The notes under the pieces: generated by a model | What the model was told of the DNA's origin: nothing | The model's input: only the letters and a program-made list of their open reading frames with translations | Database searches by the model: none | Program-made: the position numbers and the translations under genes | NCBI GenBank assembly: GCA_041311015.1 | Contig: JBFYKG010000009.1 | Location: forward strand, 1-29,783 | Length of the DNA stretch: 29,783 nucleotides | Direction: 5' to 3' | Source: Fluviibacter sp041311015 | Lineage (GTDB): Bacteria > Pseudomonadota > Gammaproteobacteria > Burkholderiales > Rhodocyclaceae | Shown: positions 6,809 through 15,113 of the stretch, one piece after another | Numbering within the stretch: the stretch's first letter is position 1 | Layout: each line of letters starts with the position of its first letter

Positions 6809-9042
6809 CAGGGCAACCTCGCCTTCTGTCCATAGGCATCGAGCCCGGCGCGGGCACGATACGCACGGATCGCCGGCCAGAGCAGCGCAAGCACGCCGCC
6901 AAGGATCAGCACAAATGGCCAGCGCAGCGGTTCGTTCCACGCGGTGCGCGCAGCGGCCCGTGAGGCGGCATCAATGCGCTGGTACTTGAGTGTGTTGTTG
7001 GCCACGTTATTGGGTTTGAAGTTCTGCAGCCAGCTCTGACGCAGCACATAGGATTTGGGATAGAACCAGTACACCCAGGGGGCATCGTCACGCACCAGTT
7101 GCAGCATCCGGTTGATGACGGCCTGACGCTCCGGGCCATTCGGCAGATTCTTCATCATCGGGAATAATCGGTCGAATTCCGGGTTGTGATAGTTGGCCGT
7201 GTTCTCGCCGCCATGAGCGATCTTGCCTTCCGGCCCATAGAGCAGGAAGAAGAAGTTTTCCGGGTCAGGGTAATCGGCATTCCAGCCCATGAAGTACAGC
7301 TGGGCACTGCCCTTACGGAGTTTTTCCTGGAAGCGGTTGAAGTCGGTACTGCGGACCACAAGCTGGATGCCCAGTTGTGATACCTGCCGCGACATCCAGT
7401 CCATCGTGGCCTTGTCACCGAGCCCACCCGACGTGGTATCCAGATTCAGCACCAGCGGCTGGCCGGTCTGGGCATCGCGCCCATCGGGCCAGCCGGCTTT
7501 GGCCAGCAGCGCCCTGGCTTCGTCCAGGCTACGGCGATGCGGGGCGCCGTCCTTCCAGGTATAAACCACCGGGTTGATGCCGGCCTCGCCACTCTGATAA
7601 CCAAAGATCCCCGGCGGGATCGGGCCCATGGCCGGTTGGCCCCGACCGTTGAGGAAGATGGAAATGAACTCTTCCTGATCGAGCACGATCGACAAGGCCT
7701 GGCGCAACAACTTGGCACGACGCTGATCATCGGCGCTCTTGCCACCGACCACAGGGTCGGCCAGATTGAAACCCATGTAATAGATCGAGGTACGCACCGA
7801 CGTTTGCAGTGCGATGCCCTGTGCTGCCATGGCGGGCGAGACATTAACGTCGCCATCGATATTGACGCGCACCGCCTGATCAAAGCTGTCGGAAGATATG
7901 CCGGAAAGATCGTAATAGCCCTGCAGGAACTTGTTCCAGTACGGCAGACTTTCTTTCTCGCGGCTATAGACCACACCGTCGATCAGCGGCAACCGGGCAT
8001 CACAATCCTTGAGCAGCCCGGCCGCGGCATCCGCGGCCTCTCCCTGACAGGGATAGCGTTCTTCATGGAAGTTCGGGTTACGGGCCAGTACGATCCGCGC
8101 ATTGGGATTATTGTGCACCATCATGTAGGGGCCCGTACCGACCGGCCAGGTATCGAGCCGGACATTGCCGCTGCGGAGTGCTGGCTGGCCATAGAACTGA
8201 TCCACCTCACGCGGCACCGGCGCAAAGAAGTTCATCGCCAGCCAGTAGGTGAACTGCGGGTACTTGCCGACCAGCGTAATCTCCAGCGTCCGGTCATCAA
8301 TAGCCACGGCACCGGGCAAGGCCAGCGTATCGAGGTCGATCCAGGCGCCCGGTTGCGTTGATTGTGCCGCACGGATCTGGCCGGCCAGGTCTTCAAGCCC
8401 CAATATGTGGGCGGCCATGGTGCCGTAGATCGGCGAATGCACCGCCGGATTGGCCAGCCGCTTGATCTGGTACACATAGTCCTGCGCTTTCAGCGCACGG
8501 GTGCCAGGTTCGGGCAACGCCATCGGCCCGGTCGGGCCCTGCACCTGGCGGGCCTCAGACGCGCTGAGTGCCATGTACCGGGGGGTGCCGTCTGCATTCT
8601 GACTGAAGGCCGGATGCGGCTGATAGCGTACATCCGGACGCAAGCTCATCCGGTATACCGTTCTGGCCACCTGATCAGCCGGGGCGGATTCAGGCAACAA
8701 GGCACCGGCTTTATTAAAGAAACGGATCTGCGGCATGGCCGTCATGGTCGACGGCATCAGCACATAGGGGCGCTTGAGGTAGTGATACTGCAGCGGCGGC
8801 TCGTAGATCTGGGCGATGAAGCCGATTTCGCTGTCGGTATAAGAAATCGCCGGGTCCAGATGCTTGGGTCGTTCGGCAAATGCGCTGTAGAGCCGGTTAC
8901 CGCCCTGCTCGTCGGCCGGATAGGGATCGTTCCACTCCGAACCACAACCACTCAGGCCCAGAATCATCAGCAGCGCCACCATAACCGGCAGGCAGGTGAT
9001 TCGATCGGCCATCCGGCGCAAGACACTGGGCAAAAAAAGCAT
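6808..9042 (-). CDS. yejA: Peptide ABC transporter substrate-binding lipoprotein (SBP family 5, YejA-like) with C-terminal TM helix
   Basis: This is the extracytoplasmic receptor of the importer. A lipoprotein signal is visible: hydrophobic stretch then LGLSGC, with Cys33 as the lipidation site (an inner start at Met11 would also work). The body is a family 5 binding protein with the YejA-subgroup opening FAERPKHLDPAISY and IYEPPLQYHYLKRPY, then WPVGTGPYMM and MGWNADYPDPENFF. At 744 aa it is longer than YejA (about 600). After residue 700 it adds a hydrophobic helix (PFVLILGGVLALLWPAI) followed by a basic tail. The mature protein would therefore be tethered at both ends if the lipid anchor is used. 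No Shine-Dalgarno is seen; TAGACT lies exactly 6 nt before the ATG. Confidence 0.88.
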   Translation of the reverse strand: MLFLPSVLRRMADRITCLPVMVALLMILGLSGCGSEWNDPYPADEQGGNRLYSAFAERPKHLDPAISYTDSEIGFIAQIYEPPLQYHYLKRPYVLMPSTMTAMPQIRFFNKAGALLPESAPADQVARTVYRMSLRPDVRYQPHPAFSQNADGTPRYMALSASEARQVQGPTGPMALPEPGTRALKAQDYVYQIKRLANPAVHSPIYGTMAAHILGLEDLAGQIRAAQSTQPGAWIDLDTLALPGAVAIDDRTLEITLVGKYPQFTYWLAMNFFAPVPREVDQFYGQPALRSGNVRLDTWPVGTGPYMMVHNNPNARIVLARNPNFHEERYPCQGEAADAAAGLLKDCDARLPLIDGVVYSREKESLPYWNKFLQGYYDLSGISSDSFDQAVRVNIDGDVNVSPAMAAQGIALQTSVRTSIYYMGFNLADPVVGGKSADDQRRAKLLRQALSIVLDQEEFISIFLNGRGQPAMGPIPPGIFGYQSGEAGINPVVYTWKDGAPHRRSLDEARALLAKAGWPDGRDAQTGQPLVLNLDTTSGGLGDKATMDWMSRQVSQLGIQLVVRSTDFNRFQEKLRKGSAQLYFMGWNADYPDPENFFFLLYGPEGKIAHGGENTANYHNPEFDRLFPMMKNLPNGPERQAVINRMLQLVRDDAPWVYWFYPKSYVLRQSWLQNFKPNNVANNTLKYQRIDAASRAAARTAWNEPLRWPFVLILGGVLALLWPAIRAYRARAGLDAYGQKARLP

Positions 9043-9077
9043 GCTGATAGTCTAACTGATCTGCCCCCGCTTCAACG

Positions 9078-9083
9078 TATAAT
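9078..9083 (+). promoter_or_regulatory. -10 box of fabI
   Basis: TATAAT lies 32 nt upstream of the fabI ATG. The -35 position (about 9055-9060, ACTGAT) is poor. The fabI ribosome site TTAGGAG (9104-9110) is good. The same 73-bp gap must also hold the promoter of the divergent ABC operon. Confidence 0.55.
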
Positions 9084-9115
9084 CATGGGATTGTTACTAG
9101 TGCTTAGGAGTCATC

Positions 9116-9907
9116 ATGGGTTTCCTCGCTGGCAAGCGCATTCTGATTACCGGTCTGCTCTCCAAACATTCGATCGCCTACGGCATTGCCAAGGCCTGCC
9201 ATCGTGAAGGGGCCGAGCTGGCCTTTACCTTCCAGAACGAACGTTTCCAGGAGCGCGTCGCCAAGTTTGCCGATGAATTCGGCAGCAAGCTGGTTTTCCC
9301 GTGCGATGTCAGTGTCGATGCTGATATCGACAACCTGTTCGTGGCACTGGGTAAAGAATGGGAAGGCCTGGATGGTCTGGTGCACTCGATCGCTTTCGCC
9401 CCGGCTGAAGCGCTGGAAGGTGACTTCCTCGATGGCATCACCCGTGAAGCCTCGCGCATCGCCCACGACGTGTCGGCCTACAGCTACGCCGCACTGGCCA
9501 AAGCTGCCCGCCCGATGCTGCTCAAAGGCAACAATCCGGCCCTGCTGGCACTGACCTACCTGGGCGCCGAGCGTGTGATGCCCAACTACAACCTGATGGG
9601 TATGGCCAAGGCCAGCCTGGAAGCCGCTACGCGCTACATGGCCGTTTCGCTTGGCCCGCAGAATATTCGTGTGAATGCCATCTCGGCCGGCCCGATCAAG
9701 ACGCTGGCTGCTTCGGGGATTGGCAACTTCGGCAAGCTGCTGGCTCACAACGCCAAAGTGGCCCCGCTACGCCGTAATGTGACCACCGATGAAGTCGGTA
9801 ACGTGGCCGCCTTCCTGCTGTCGGATCTGGCCAGCGGCATGACCGGGGAAATCACTTACGTTGACTCCGGTTTCAACATAACTGCTCTCGGCGCCGAAGA
9901 AGTCTAA
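9116..9907 (+). CDS. fabI: Enoyl-[acyl-carrier-protein] reductase [NADH] FabI
   Basis: FabI catalyses the last reduction of each fatty acid elongation cycle, trans-2-enoyl-ACP to acyl-ACP, with NADH, in the cytosol. The 263 aa align along their whole length with E. coli FabI from memory. The short-chain dehydrogenase nucleotide fold starts GKRILITGLLSKHSIAYGIA. The catalytic pair is Tyr158 and Lys165 (E. coli Tyr156 and Lys163), with Tyr148 matching Tyr146 in YLGAERVMPNYN. The motif RVNAISAGPIKTLAASGI is the substrate loop. Position 93 is Ala where E. coli has Gly, which is also normal in several triclosan-sensitive species. The start has a strong AGGAG site, 5 nt away. It is convergent with the ppiD-like gene across a bidirectional terminator. 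Confidence 0.97.
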   Translation: MGFLAGKRILITGLLSKHSIAYGIAKACHREGAELAFTFQNERFQERVAKFADEFGSKLVFPCDVSVDADIDNLFVALGKEWEGLDGLVHSIAFAPAEALEGDFLDGITREASRIAHDVSAYSYAALAKAARPMLLKGNNPALLALTYLGAERVMPNYNLMGMAKASLEAATRYMAVSLGPQNIRVNAISAGPIKTLAASGIGNFGKLLAHNAKVAPLRRNVTTDEVGNVAAFLLSDLASGMTGEITYVDSGFNITALGAEEV

Positions 9908-9930
9908 CTGGCGCGCATCAACAAAAAAGA

Positions 9931-9952
9931 AGGGAGACCCCCTGATTTTTTT
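9931..9952. terminator. Weak bidirectional terminator between fabI and the ppiD-like gene
   Basis: AGGG (9931-9934) pairs with CCCT (9940-9943). It is flanked by a T tract on the plus strand (to 9952) and by an A-rich run before it (9922-9927), which becomes a T tract on the minus strand. The stem is only 4 bp, so confidence is limited. Confidence 0.45.
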
Positions 9953-10009
9953 GTGCCCTAAACCTGAAGACTAGACGACCGTCACGAGCGGGCTCGGCGC
10001 AGTCGGTTG

Positions 10010-11440
10010 CTATTGCTTGTCGGCCTCGGGACGCTTGGCAATCTTCACCGGATGCTGATGACGCAGCGCCACCATCAGACTCACCACATCGGCCTGCTGC
10101 ACACTCTGCTGGTACGCCGCCGCGATCTGGGCACGTTTTTCATCGGATAGTTTGCTACCGGCACGTACTGCCGAGACCTTGAACAGCACATAGCCTTCGG
10201 CACCCGCCTGCCCCCCGGTATAGGCCGGGAGTTTGGCGGCATCAACGCCCGAGACCTTCTGGACTGCTTCGGGCGTTAGGCCATTAGGCTGCAGACGCGA
10301 CACGCTCTTGACCGGCGACCACTTCACATCAGCAGCCTTGCCGTCACGAAGCTCGGCCAGACGCGCCTCACCCACGCTGGTGGCTTTTTCGACGGCAGCC
10401 TTGCGCTGCAGATACGAACGGATTTCGCCCGAGACCGATTCGAACGGGCGCAGCGATACCGGTTCGTACGCTGTGACACGAACGGAGATCAGCACATTCG
10501 GCGCCACCTCGATGGCCGCACTGTTACGACGATCTTTCAGGCTGGCCGGGTTAAAGATGGCCTGCAGCACCTTGGGGTTAGCGAGCAGCCCTTGGGCACC
10601 CTGACCATTGGCGCTGATCCAGTTGCTCTCTTCCACTTTGAGATTGAGCGCCTTGGCCACATCCTTGTAGGTATCCGATTGCTCGTACACCATATTGCTA
10701 AAGTTCTCGGATTCCTTGGCCACGACCTTCGGGTCGTTCAGCACGACGTAGGCAACCTTCACGCGCTCGGGTAGCTGGAACTGACGCGCATTCGATTCAT
10801 AAAACTGGCGGACCGCGTCATCATCCACACTCACCGACTTGAGATAGTCGGCTGCTGGCACCAGTGACACGGCAACATCCCGTTCCTGGGTTTCGGCATC
10901 GATGATCTGGTTGAGCTGGGTCTTCGAAATCTGGGTGGTGGCCGCAACGCCGCTGACCAGCATCTGACGGGTCAGATCACGGCGCAGATTCTGCTCAAAA
11001 CTACTCGGGGTCATACCCTGGGCACGCAGCACCTGTTCGTATTTGGCCGGCGAGAACTTGCCGTTCTCCTGGAAGGCCGGGATCTGGGCGATCAGTTCGC
11101 GCAGGATGACATCATTGGCTGCAATGCCCAGACGCTCCGATTCGACCAGCAAGAGGCGCTGTTCAACCAGTTCGTTCAGAACACTCTGGCGGAACTCCGG
11201 TGATTCGAACAGACGGGCATCAACCGAGCCGCCCTGACGGGCACGGATCTGGTCGGCCCGCTCACGCATGGCGACATCAAGCTGCTGCAGCGTGATCTTG
11301 CTGCTGCCGACCCGGGCGACTTCATCCGTCGAAGCGGCATCCTTGAAGTAGGAGTCGATGCCCCAGAAGGCAAATGGCAGCGTGATGAGCGCCAGCAGAA
11401 TCTGTACGAATTTACGGTGCTTGTTAACAAGATCAAACAT
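10010..11440 (-). CDS. ppiD: PpiD/SurA-type periplasmic chaperone lacking the parvulin PPIase domain
   Basis: PpiD is an inner-membrane-anchored periplasmic chaperone near the Sec translocon. The 476-aa protein starts like PpiD: a short cytoplasmic end, one membrane anchor (about 11-32), then the SurA_N-like chaperone domain (about 37-165) with VARVGSSKITLQQLD. The later linker (residues about 203-232, ending PERVKVAYVVL) is present. The following parvulin domain is absent: there is no ASHIL and no GGDLGFF motif. The chain passes directly from YVVLND (231-236) to the post-PPIase segment ENFSNMVYEQSD (245-256), which normally follows the domain. Typical PpiD proteins have about 620 aa, so roughly 145 residues are missing in frame. 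It is probably still a chaperone, but not a prolyl isomerase. It lies 15 nt after the membrane-protein gene upstream. Confidence 0.85.
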   Translation of the reverse strand: MFDLVNKHRKFVQILLALITLPFAFWGIDSYFKDAASTDEVARVGSSKITLQQLDVAMRERADQIRARQGGSVDARLFESPEFRQSVLNELVEQRLLLVESERLGIAANDVILRELIAQIPAFQENGKFSPAKYEQVLRAQGMTPSSFEQNLRRDLTRQMLVSGVAATTQISKTQLNQIIDAETQERDVAVSLVPAADYLKSVSVDDDAVRQFYESNARQFQLPERVKVAYVVLNDPKVVAKESENFSNMVYEQSDTYKDVAKALNLKVEESNWISANGQGAQGLLANPKVLQAIFNPASLKDRRNSAAIEVAPNVLISVRVTAYEPVSLRPFESVSGEIRSYLQRKAAVEKATSVGEARLAELRDGKAADVKWSPVKSVSRLQPNGLTPEAVQKVSGVDAAKLPAYTGGQAGAEGYVLFKVSAVRAGSKLSDEKRAQIAAAYQQSVQQADVVSLMVALRHQHPVKIAKRPEADKQ

Positions 11441-11455
11441 GAATAAAACCCGACA

Positions 11456-12004
11456 CTAGGCAGAAGAAGAAAAACGACGCGACATTACACCACGGATCAC
11501 GCTGATCCCGAGCACGATGGTGAGGACCGGATCAAAGAGATAGTCGAAGAGATTGTCCGAAGTCAGTCCGTGCAGGCCATACACGGCCAGGCTCAGCGCC
11601 AGCAGCAAGGTAAGCCCGGGCAATGCGCGGCCACGCCACAGCACCCAGGCCCCCAGCAAGAGCAGTAACAAGCGGGGCTGGTAACCATAGGCATACGGAT
11701 CCACCGGGCCCGAACCCAGTGCCAGCACATAGAACAGCACCAGCCCGGCCAGCAACCACAGACGGCGTCGGAAAGGCAATTCCGCCGTGACCCACGAGCG
11801 GAACACCCCCGGAAAACCAAACCAGACAAAAAAGACGACCCAGGTCACCGGGGCCAGATCACCGGTAAAACCATAAACATGGCGCCAGAGTGGCAAGCCG
11901 CCGACCGGCACAAGCAACAGGGCGGCGGCCAGCAATAGAAACGCCCGGGTGCGCGCGGGCCCAGTGCTGAAGCGGTCACGGATCGAAGTAAGGGGCAGAT
12001 TCAT
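11456..12004 (-). CDS. Integral membrane protein of unknown function
   Basis: I do not recognise a family. The 182 aa are very hydrophobic, with five or six predicted spans (about 21-40, 54-72, 83-99, 112-125, 128-147, 161-175) and a basic C-terminal end (RGVMSRRFSSSA). There are conspicuous Trp and Pro residues around the first periplasmic loop. The ATG overlaps the TGA of the sialidase-like gene (ATGA), so the two are translationally coupled and probably work together. The spacing to the PpiD-like gene downstream is 15 nt, so all three may share one transcript. No catalytic motif is obvious. A carrier, an anchor or an assembly partner for the propeller protein are all possible. Confidence 0.75.
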   Translation of the reverse strand: MNLPLTSIRDRFSTGPARTRAFLLLAAALLLVPVGGLPLWRHVYGFTGDLAPVTWVVFFVWFGFPGVFRSWVTAELPFRRRLWLLAGLVLFYVLALGSGPVDPYAYGYQPRLLLLLLGAWVLWRGRALPGLTLLLALSLAVYGLHGLTSDNLFDYLFDPVLTIVLGISVIRGVMSRRFSSSA

Positions 12005-13209
12005 CGGGGCACCGCCGGCACAATGGGGTTACCGGGTTGATTCAGCCAGGCCTGGCTGAATACGGCATGGCGGATCCCCTGACGCTTCCAGGTATAGACC
12101 AGATGGATGGTGCCGCGCCGATCCTGCAATAAGGTGGGATAGGAAAATTCATCGCGGTCATCGGGGCTATCTTCGACGATACGGACCAGGGTCCAGGTGT
12201 CGCCACGATCCGTCGAGCGCAGGAGCGAGAGCCGGTTCCGGTTACCCGGAATCGGGTTACAGGCCATGAGCAGGCTGCCATCACGCAGGCCGATCATGGC
12301 GGCGGCTGAATTGGGGTTAGGGATTTCGCGGGGCGATTTCTGCACCCAGCTCTGACCGGCATCGCGCGTTTCACTCCACTGGATGCGGTTCTCTCCGGGG
12401 CCGGCATCCCGCAGGGCGGCGACGGCGTGTTGCGGGTCGAGCGGCACGACGGCCGGTTGCAAGGTGGCGCGCGGCATCGACATCCGTGACTTGCCCAGCA
12501 ACCGTCCATCCGGCGTGAGATGCAACCACTCGCCATGCTTGTTGATGAACTCGTGATACACGGGCAAGCCCAGGCTGCCATCGGCGTAACCGACAGCGGG
12601 GTTACGCACCAGCGTGCTCAGATTAAAGAAGGGGCTGGTAATGAGGCGTTGCGGTGGCGACCAGGAGCGCCCGCCATCCGCCGACAGACTGCGGTTGATG
12701 GCACTCCCCGCCCAACCCCCGTAGGAGACGCTGACAAAATAGAGCTGCAGTCTGCCGGGCTCGGCGACCAGTAGTGGATTACCGAGCTTGCGGATGTTAC
12801 GACCCATCTGCTGTTGCACGCCTTCGCGGGTCATCAGCACGCCGGCCGGTTGCCAGGGCGACCCGGTCGTCCAATCCGACTGATACAGCGATACATCGGC
12901 CGCCCCTTCGCGGCTACCACCAAACCAGGCGGCCAATAGCTGCACCGGACTATCAACCTGAGCGCCCTTGGCTGGCAGCACTTCGGTCAGGGTGGCGGCA
13001 TGCGCCGAGGGGGTGGGCCGAGGCAGATCCGACCAGCTGAATCGTGCAGGCAGGCTGGCCGCCTGCTGACGGGCCAGTTTTTCGGCAGCGGGGTCCACCG
13101 CCGCCACGGCAAAGGCGGGTGCATCGGCTGAACCCGGAACCCGCTGACCGGCAAAGGCCAGAATCAGGGCGCCGGCAAAAAGCATCGTCGGGAACCACCG
13201 GCTAAGCAC
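12001..13209 (-). CDS. Exported BNR-repeat / sialidase-like beta-propeller protein
   Basis: The 402-aa protein resembles predicted neuraminidases (BNR_2 type, COG4692-like). The strand LLAAWFGGSREGAADV lies at about 91-106. Three Asp boxes of the form S-x-D-x-G-x-x-W follow: SADGGRSW (176-183), TRDAGQSW (281-288) and STDRGDTW (332-339). These fold into a six-bladed propeller. True substrate is unknown, and homologues of this type are not proven sialidases. The frame stays open to 13329, but the GTG at 13209 is preferred. GGGAG lies 5 nt before it, and the protein then opens with a signal or anchor (FPTMLFAGALILAFAGQRVPG). Residues further upstream are Cys/Pro-rich and unlikely. It is divergent from the glycosyltransferase cluster, suggesting a surface-glycan role. 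Confidence 0.75.
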   Translation of the reverse strand: MLSRWFPTMLFAGALILAFAGQRVPGSADAPAFAVAAVDPAAEKLARQQAASLPARFSWSDLPRPTPSAHAATLTEVLPAKGAQVDSPVQLLAAWFGGSREGAADVSLYQSDWTTGSPWQPAGVLMTREGVQQQMGRNIRKLGNPLLVAEPGRLQLYFVSVSYGGWAGSAINRSLSADGGRSWSPPQRLITSPFFNLSTLVRNPAVGYADGSLGLPVYHEFINKHGEWLHLTPDGRLLGKSRMSMPRATLQPAVVPLDPQHAVAALRDAGPGENRIQWSETRDAGQSWVQKSPREIPNPNSAAAMIGLRDGSLLMACNPIPGNRNRLSLLRSTDRGDTWTLVRIVEDSPDDRDEFSYPTLLQDRRGTIHLVYTWKRQGIRHAVFSQAWLNQPGNPIVPAVPR

Positions 13210-13355
13210 GGGAACTCCCGGAACGCGGGTATCGAGGAAGTGACTGCCCGGCGGGCTGCACGGCGGAAAGCGGGAACATACCGGCATTTTATCCCAAGGA
13301 CAGGTATCATTCAGTCTTCGCCGGACCACTACCCCCGGCTTTGCCCGACCGACTG

Positions 13356-14612
13356 ATGGATATCCGTTTCCAACGCGCCGTAGACAAGTATGCAGGGGTT
13401 CCCCTCTGCGCCCTCTTCACCGCCTGGGATTGGTGTCTGCGTAAGCTGGGTCTGCGCCGCAAGCGCGCCGCGTCGCCACAACGCATTCTGGTCATTCTGC
13501 TCTCCGAAATGGGCAGCCTGGTGCTGGCTGAACCCATGTTCCAGGCCATTCGCAGCCGTTACCCCGGGGCCGAACTGCATGTGATGCTCTTCGCCAAGAA
13601 CCGCGAGGTGCTGGATCTGCTCAATGTGGTCCCGCCGCAGAATGTGATCACCCTGAACGATGCCGATCTGAAGGATTTTGCCCGGGATCTGTGGGAAGCC
13701 CTGCAGAAAATGCGGGCGCTGCGTTTTGATGTGGTCATTGACTGCGAACTCTTTGCCCGCGTCAGCAGCCTGATCGCCTACATGTCCGGCGCCCCGGTCC
13801 TGGTCGGTTTCGAGCCGCATACCCAGGAAGGCCTCTATCGGGGCGGCTATCTAACCAACCCGGTGATGTACAACCCGTACCGGCATCTCAGCCACCAGTT
13901 GCTGACCATGGTGGATGCCATCGATTCGACGACCCACCCGGCCGGTAAAACGCTGCCACCGGACGCACCCATCATCCCGCCGACGCTGGAATTTCATCCG
14001 GGTGAAGTGGATGCCGAAGCCGCCAAACTTGAAAGTGATTTCCCAACAATCGCCGGTAAACCATTGGTTCTTATATACCCGAGTGGTGGCATCCTGCCGA
14101 TTCGAGCCTGGCCGCTGGAAAGCTATTACCGGGTGGCTGACCACTTCCTGCAACAGGGTTATGCCGTCGGTGTGATCGGCCTGAAGGGCGACAAAGCCTT
14201 TGGTCAATCGGTCCTGAACCATTGCCGCAACCCGATGTGCATCGATCTGACGGGCTACACCCGATCTGTCCGTCACCTGCTGGCCCTGTTCCACCGCGCG
14301 GCGCTCCTCATTACCAATGATGGCGGCCCGGGACAGTTTGCCGCCATGACACCGATCCCGACCATCATTCTGTTTGGCCCGGAGACCCCGCGTCTGTACC
14401 GCTCTTGGGCAGAGAACGCCTACTTCTTCCATCAGCCGCTGGCCTGCTCCCCCTGCCTGACCGCCTACAACCACCGGATGTCACCCTGCGATGGCGACAA
14501 CCAGTGTCTGAAGCAGATCACACCGGAGCAGGTACTGGCCAAGGCCCACGAGTTGCTGGGGCTGCCGCCGGCAGCGCAGGCGGTTTCATTTACGCTGCAA
14601 CCGAACCAGTAA
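13356..14612 (+). CDS. GT9-family (ADP-heptose:LPS heptosyltransferase-like) protein with altered catalytic position
   Basis: GT9 enzymes add L-glycero-D-manno-heptose to the LPS core at the inner membrane. The N-terminal domain opens ILVILLSEMGSLVLAEP and the C-terminal donor-binding part has TNDGGPGQFAAM and IILFGPETP, both recognisable GT9 signatures. In the classical opening (SSMGDVLHTLP in WaaC) the Asp is catalytic. Here the equivalent residue is Ser54 (13515-13517), so this may be a divergent or non-heptose GT9. The C-terminus has a cluster of Cys residues (CSPC and CDGDNQC) typical of some GT9 relatives. A TTG at 13341 is an alternative start; neither start has a clear ribosome site. 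The next gene starts 3 nt after the stop. Confidence 0.82.
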   Translation: MDIRFQRAVDKYAGVPLCALFTAWDWCLRKLGLRRKRAASPQRILVILLSEMGSLVLAEPMFQAIRSRYPGAELHVMLFAKNREVLDLLNVVPPQNVITLNDADLKDFARDLWEALQKMRALRFDVVIDCELFARVSSLIAYMSGAPVLVGFEPHTQEGLYRGGYLTNPVMYNPYRHLSHQLLTMVDAIDSTTHPAGKTLPPDAPIIPPTLEFHPGEVDAEAAKLESDFPTIAGKPLVLIYPSGGILPIRAWPLESYYRVADHFLQQGYAVGVIGLKGDKAFGQSVLNHCRNPMCIDLTGYTRSVRHLLALFHRAALLITNDGGPGQFAAMTPIPTIILFGPETPRLYRSWAENAYFFHQPLACSPCLTAYNHRMSPCDGDNQCLKQITPEQVLAKAHELLGLPPAAQAVSFTLQPNQ

Positions 14613-14615
14613 CGC

Positions 14616-15113
14616 ATGCACGCACTCATCCAGACGTTGCAGCAGCTGCCCCTGATCGGCGCCCTGTTCCGCCCCCGTTTCATCAAGTTTGGCATCGTGG
14701 GCGCCTCTGGCGTGGTGGTCAACCTGAGCGTGCTGTTTATCGGCCAAGAGATGCTATTCAGCCATGTCGGGTCGGAAACGCTGCGCCTGAATCTATCGCT
14801 GGCGCTGGCCATCTTTATCGCGACGATCAGTAATTTCACCTGGAACCGGCGCTGGACCTGGCAGGACCGCCGCGCTCTGCGCTCCGTGCCCATCATTGTG
14901 CAGTTTGGCCAATACGCCGTGGCCTGCTGGGTCGGCATTGTCATCCAGTTCGGCCTGACCAATCTATTTGCTCTGTTCCTGCACTATCTGGCCGCCAACC
15001 TGATCGCCGTCGTCATCGCCAGTCTGTTCAACTTCGTCGCCAATGATTTCTGGACATTCGGGCGCCACAAGCTGCGCCGCCACGAACGCGAGAGCCGCGT
15101 TGATGCGATCTAA
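14616..15113 (+). CDS. GtrA-family membrane protein
   Basis: The 165-aa protein has four hydrophobic spans, at about 22-45, 57-76, 94-115 and 119-142. It shows the GtrA landmarks FIKFGIVGASGVVVNLSVL after an N-terminal tail and FNFVANDFWTFG near the end (the usual N-F-x-x-x-x-x-W-x-F pattern, also seen as SNFTWNRRWTW after span 2). GtrA-type proteins are thought to move polyprenyl-phosphate-linked sugars across the inner membrane. Its place between a GT9 and a GT-C glycosyltransferase fits that job: the flipped lipid-linked sugar would be the donor for the ArnT-like enzyme. The stop lies inside the next gene (11-bp overlap). Confidence 0.88.
   Translation: MHALIQTLQQLPLIGALFRPRFIKFGIVGASGVVVNLSVLFIGQEMLFSHVGSETLRLNLSLALAIFIATISNFTWNRRWTWQDRRALRSVPIIVQFGQYAVACWVGIVIQFGLTNLFALFLHYLAANLIAVVIASLFNFVANDFWTFGRHKLRRHERESRVDAI

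Noticed and set aside
9392..9394. Ala at FabI position 93, where E. coli Gly93 changes give triclosan or diazaborine resistance.
   Set aside because: Ala at this place is normal in many FabI proteins, including triclosan-sensitive ones, so it is not evidence of resistance.
9104..9748. 214-codon open frame antisense to fabI.
   Set aside because: fabI is unambiguous on the plus strand; the opposite frame has no ribosome site and a composition typical of a codon shadow.
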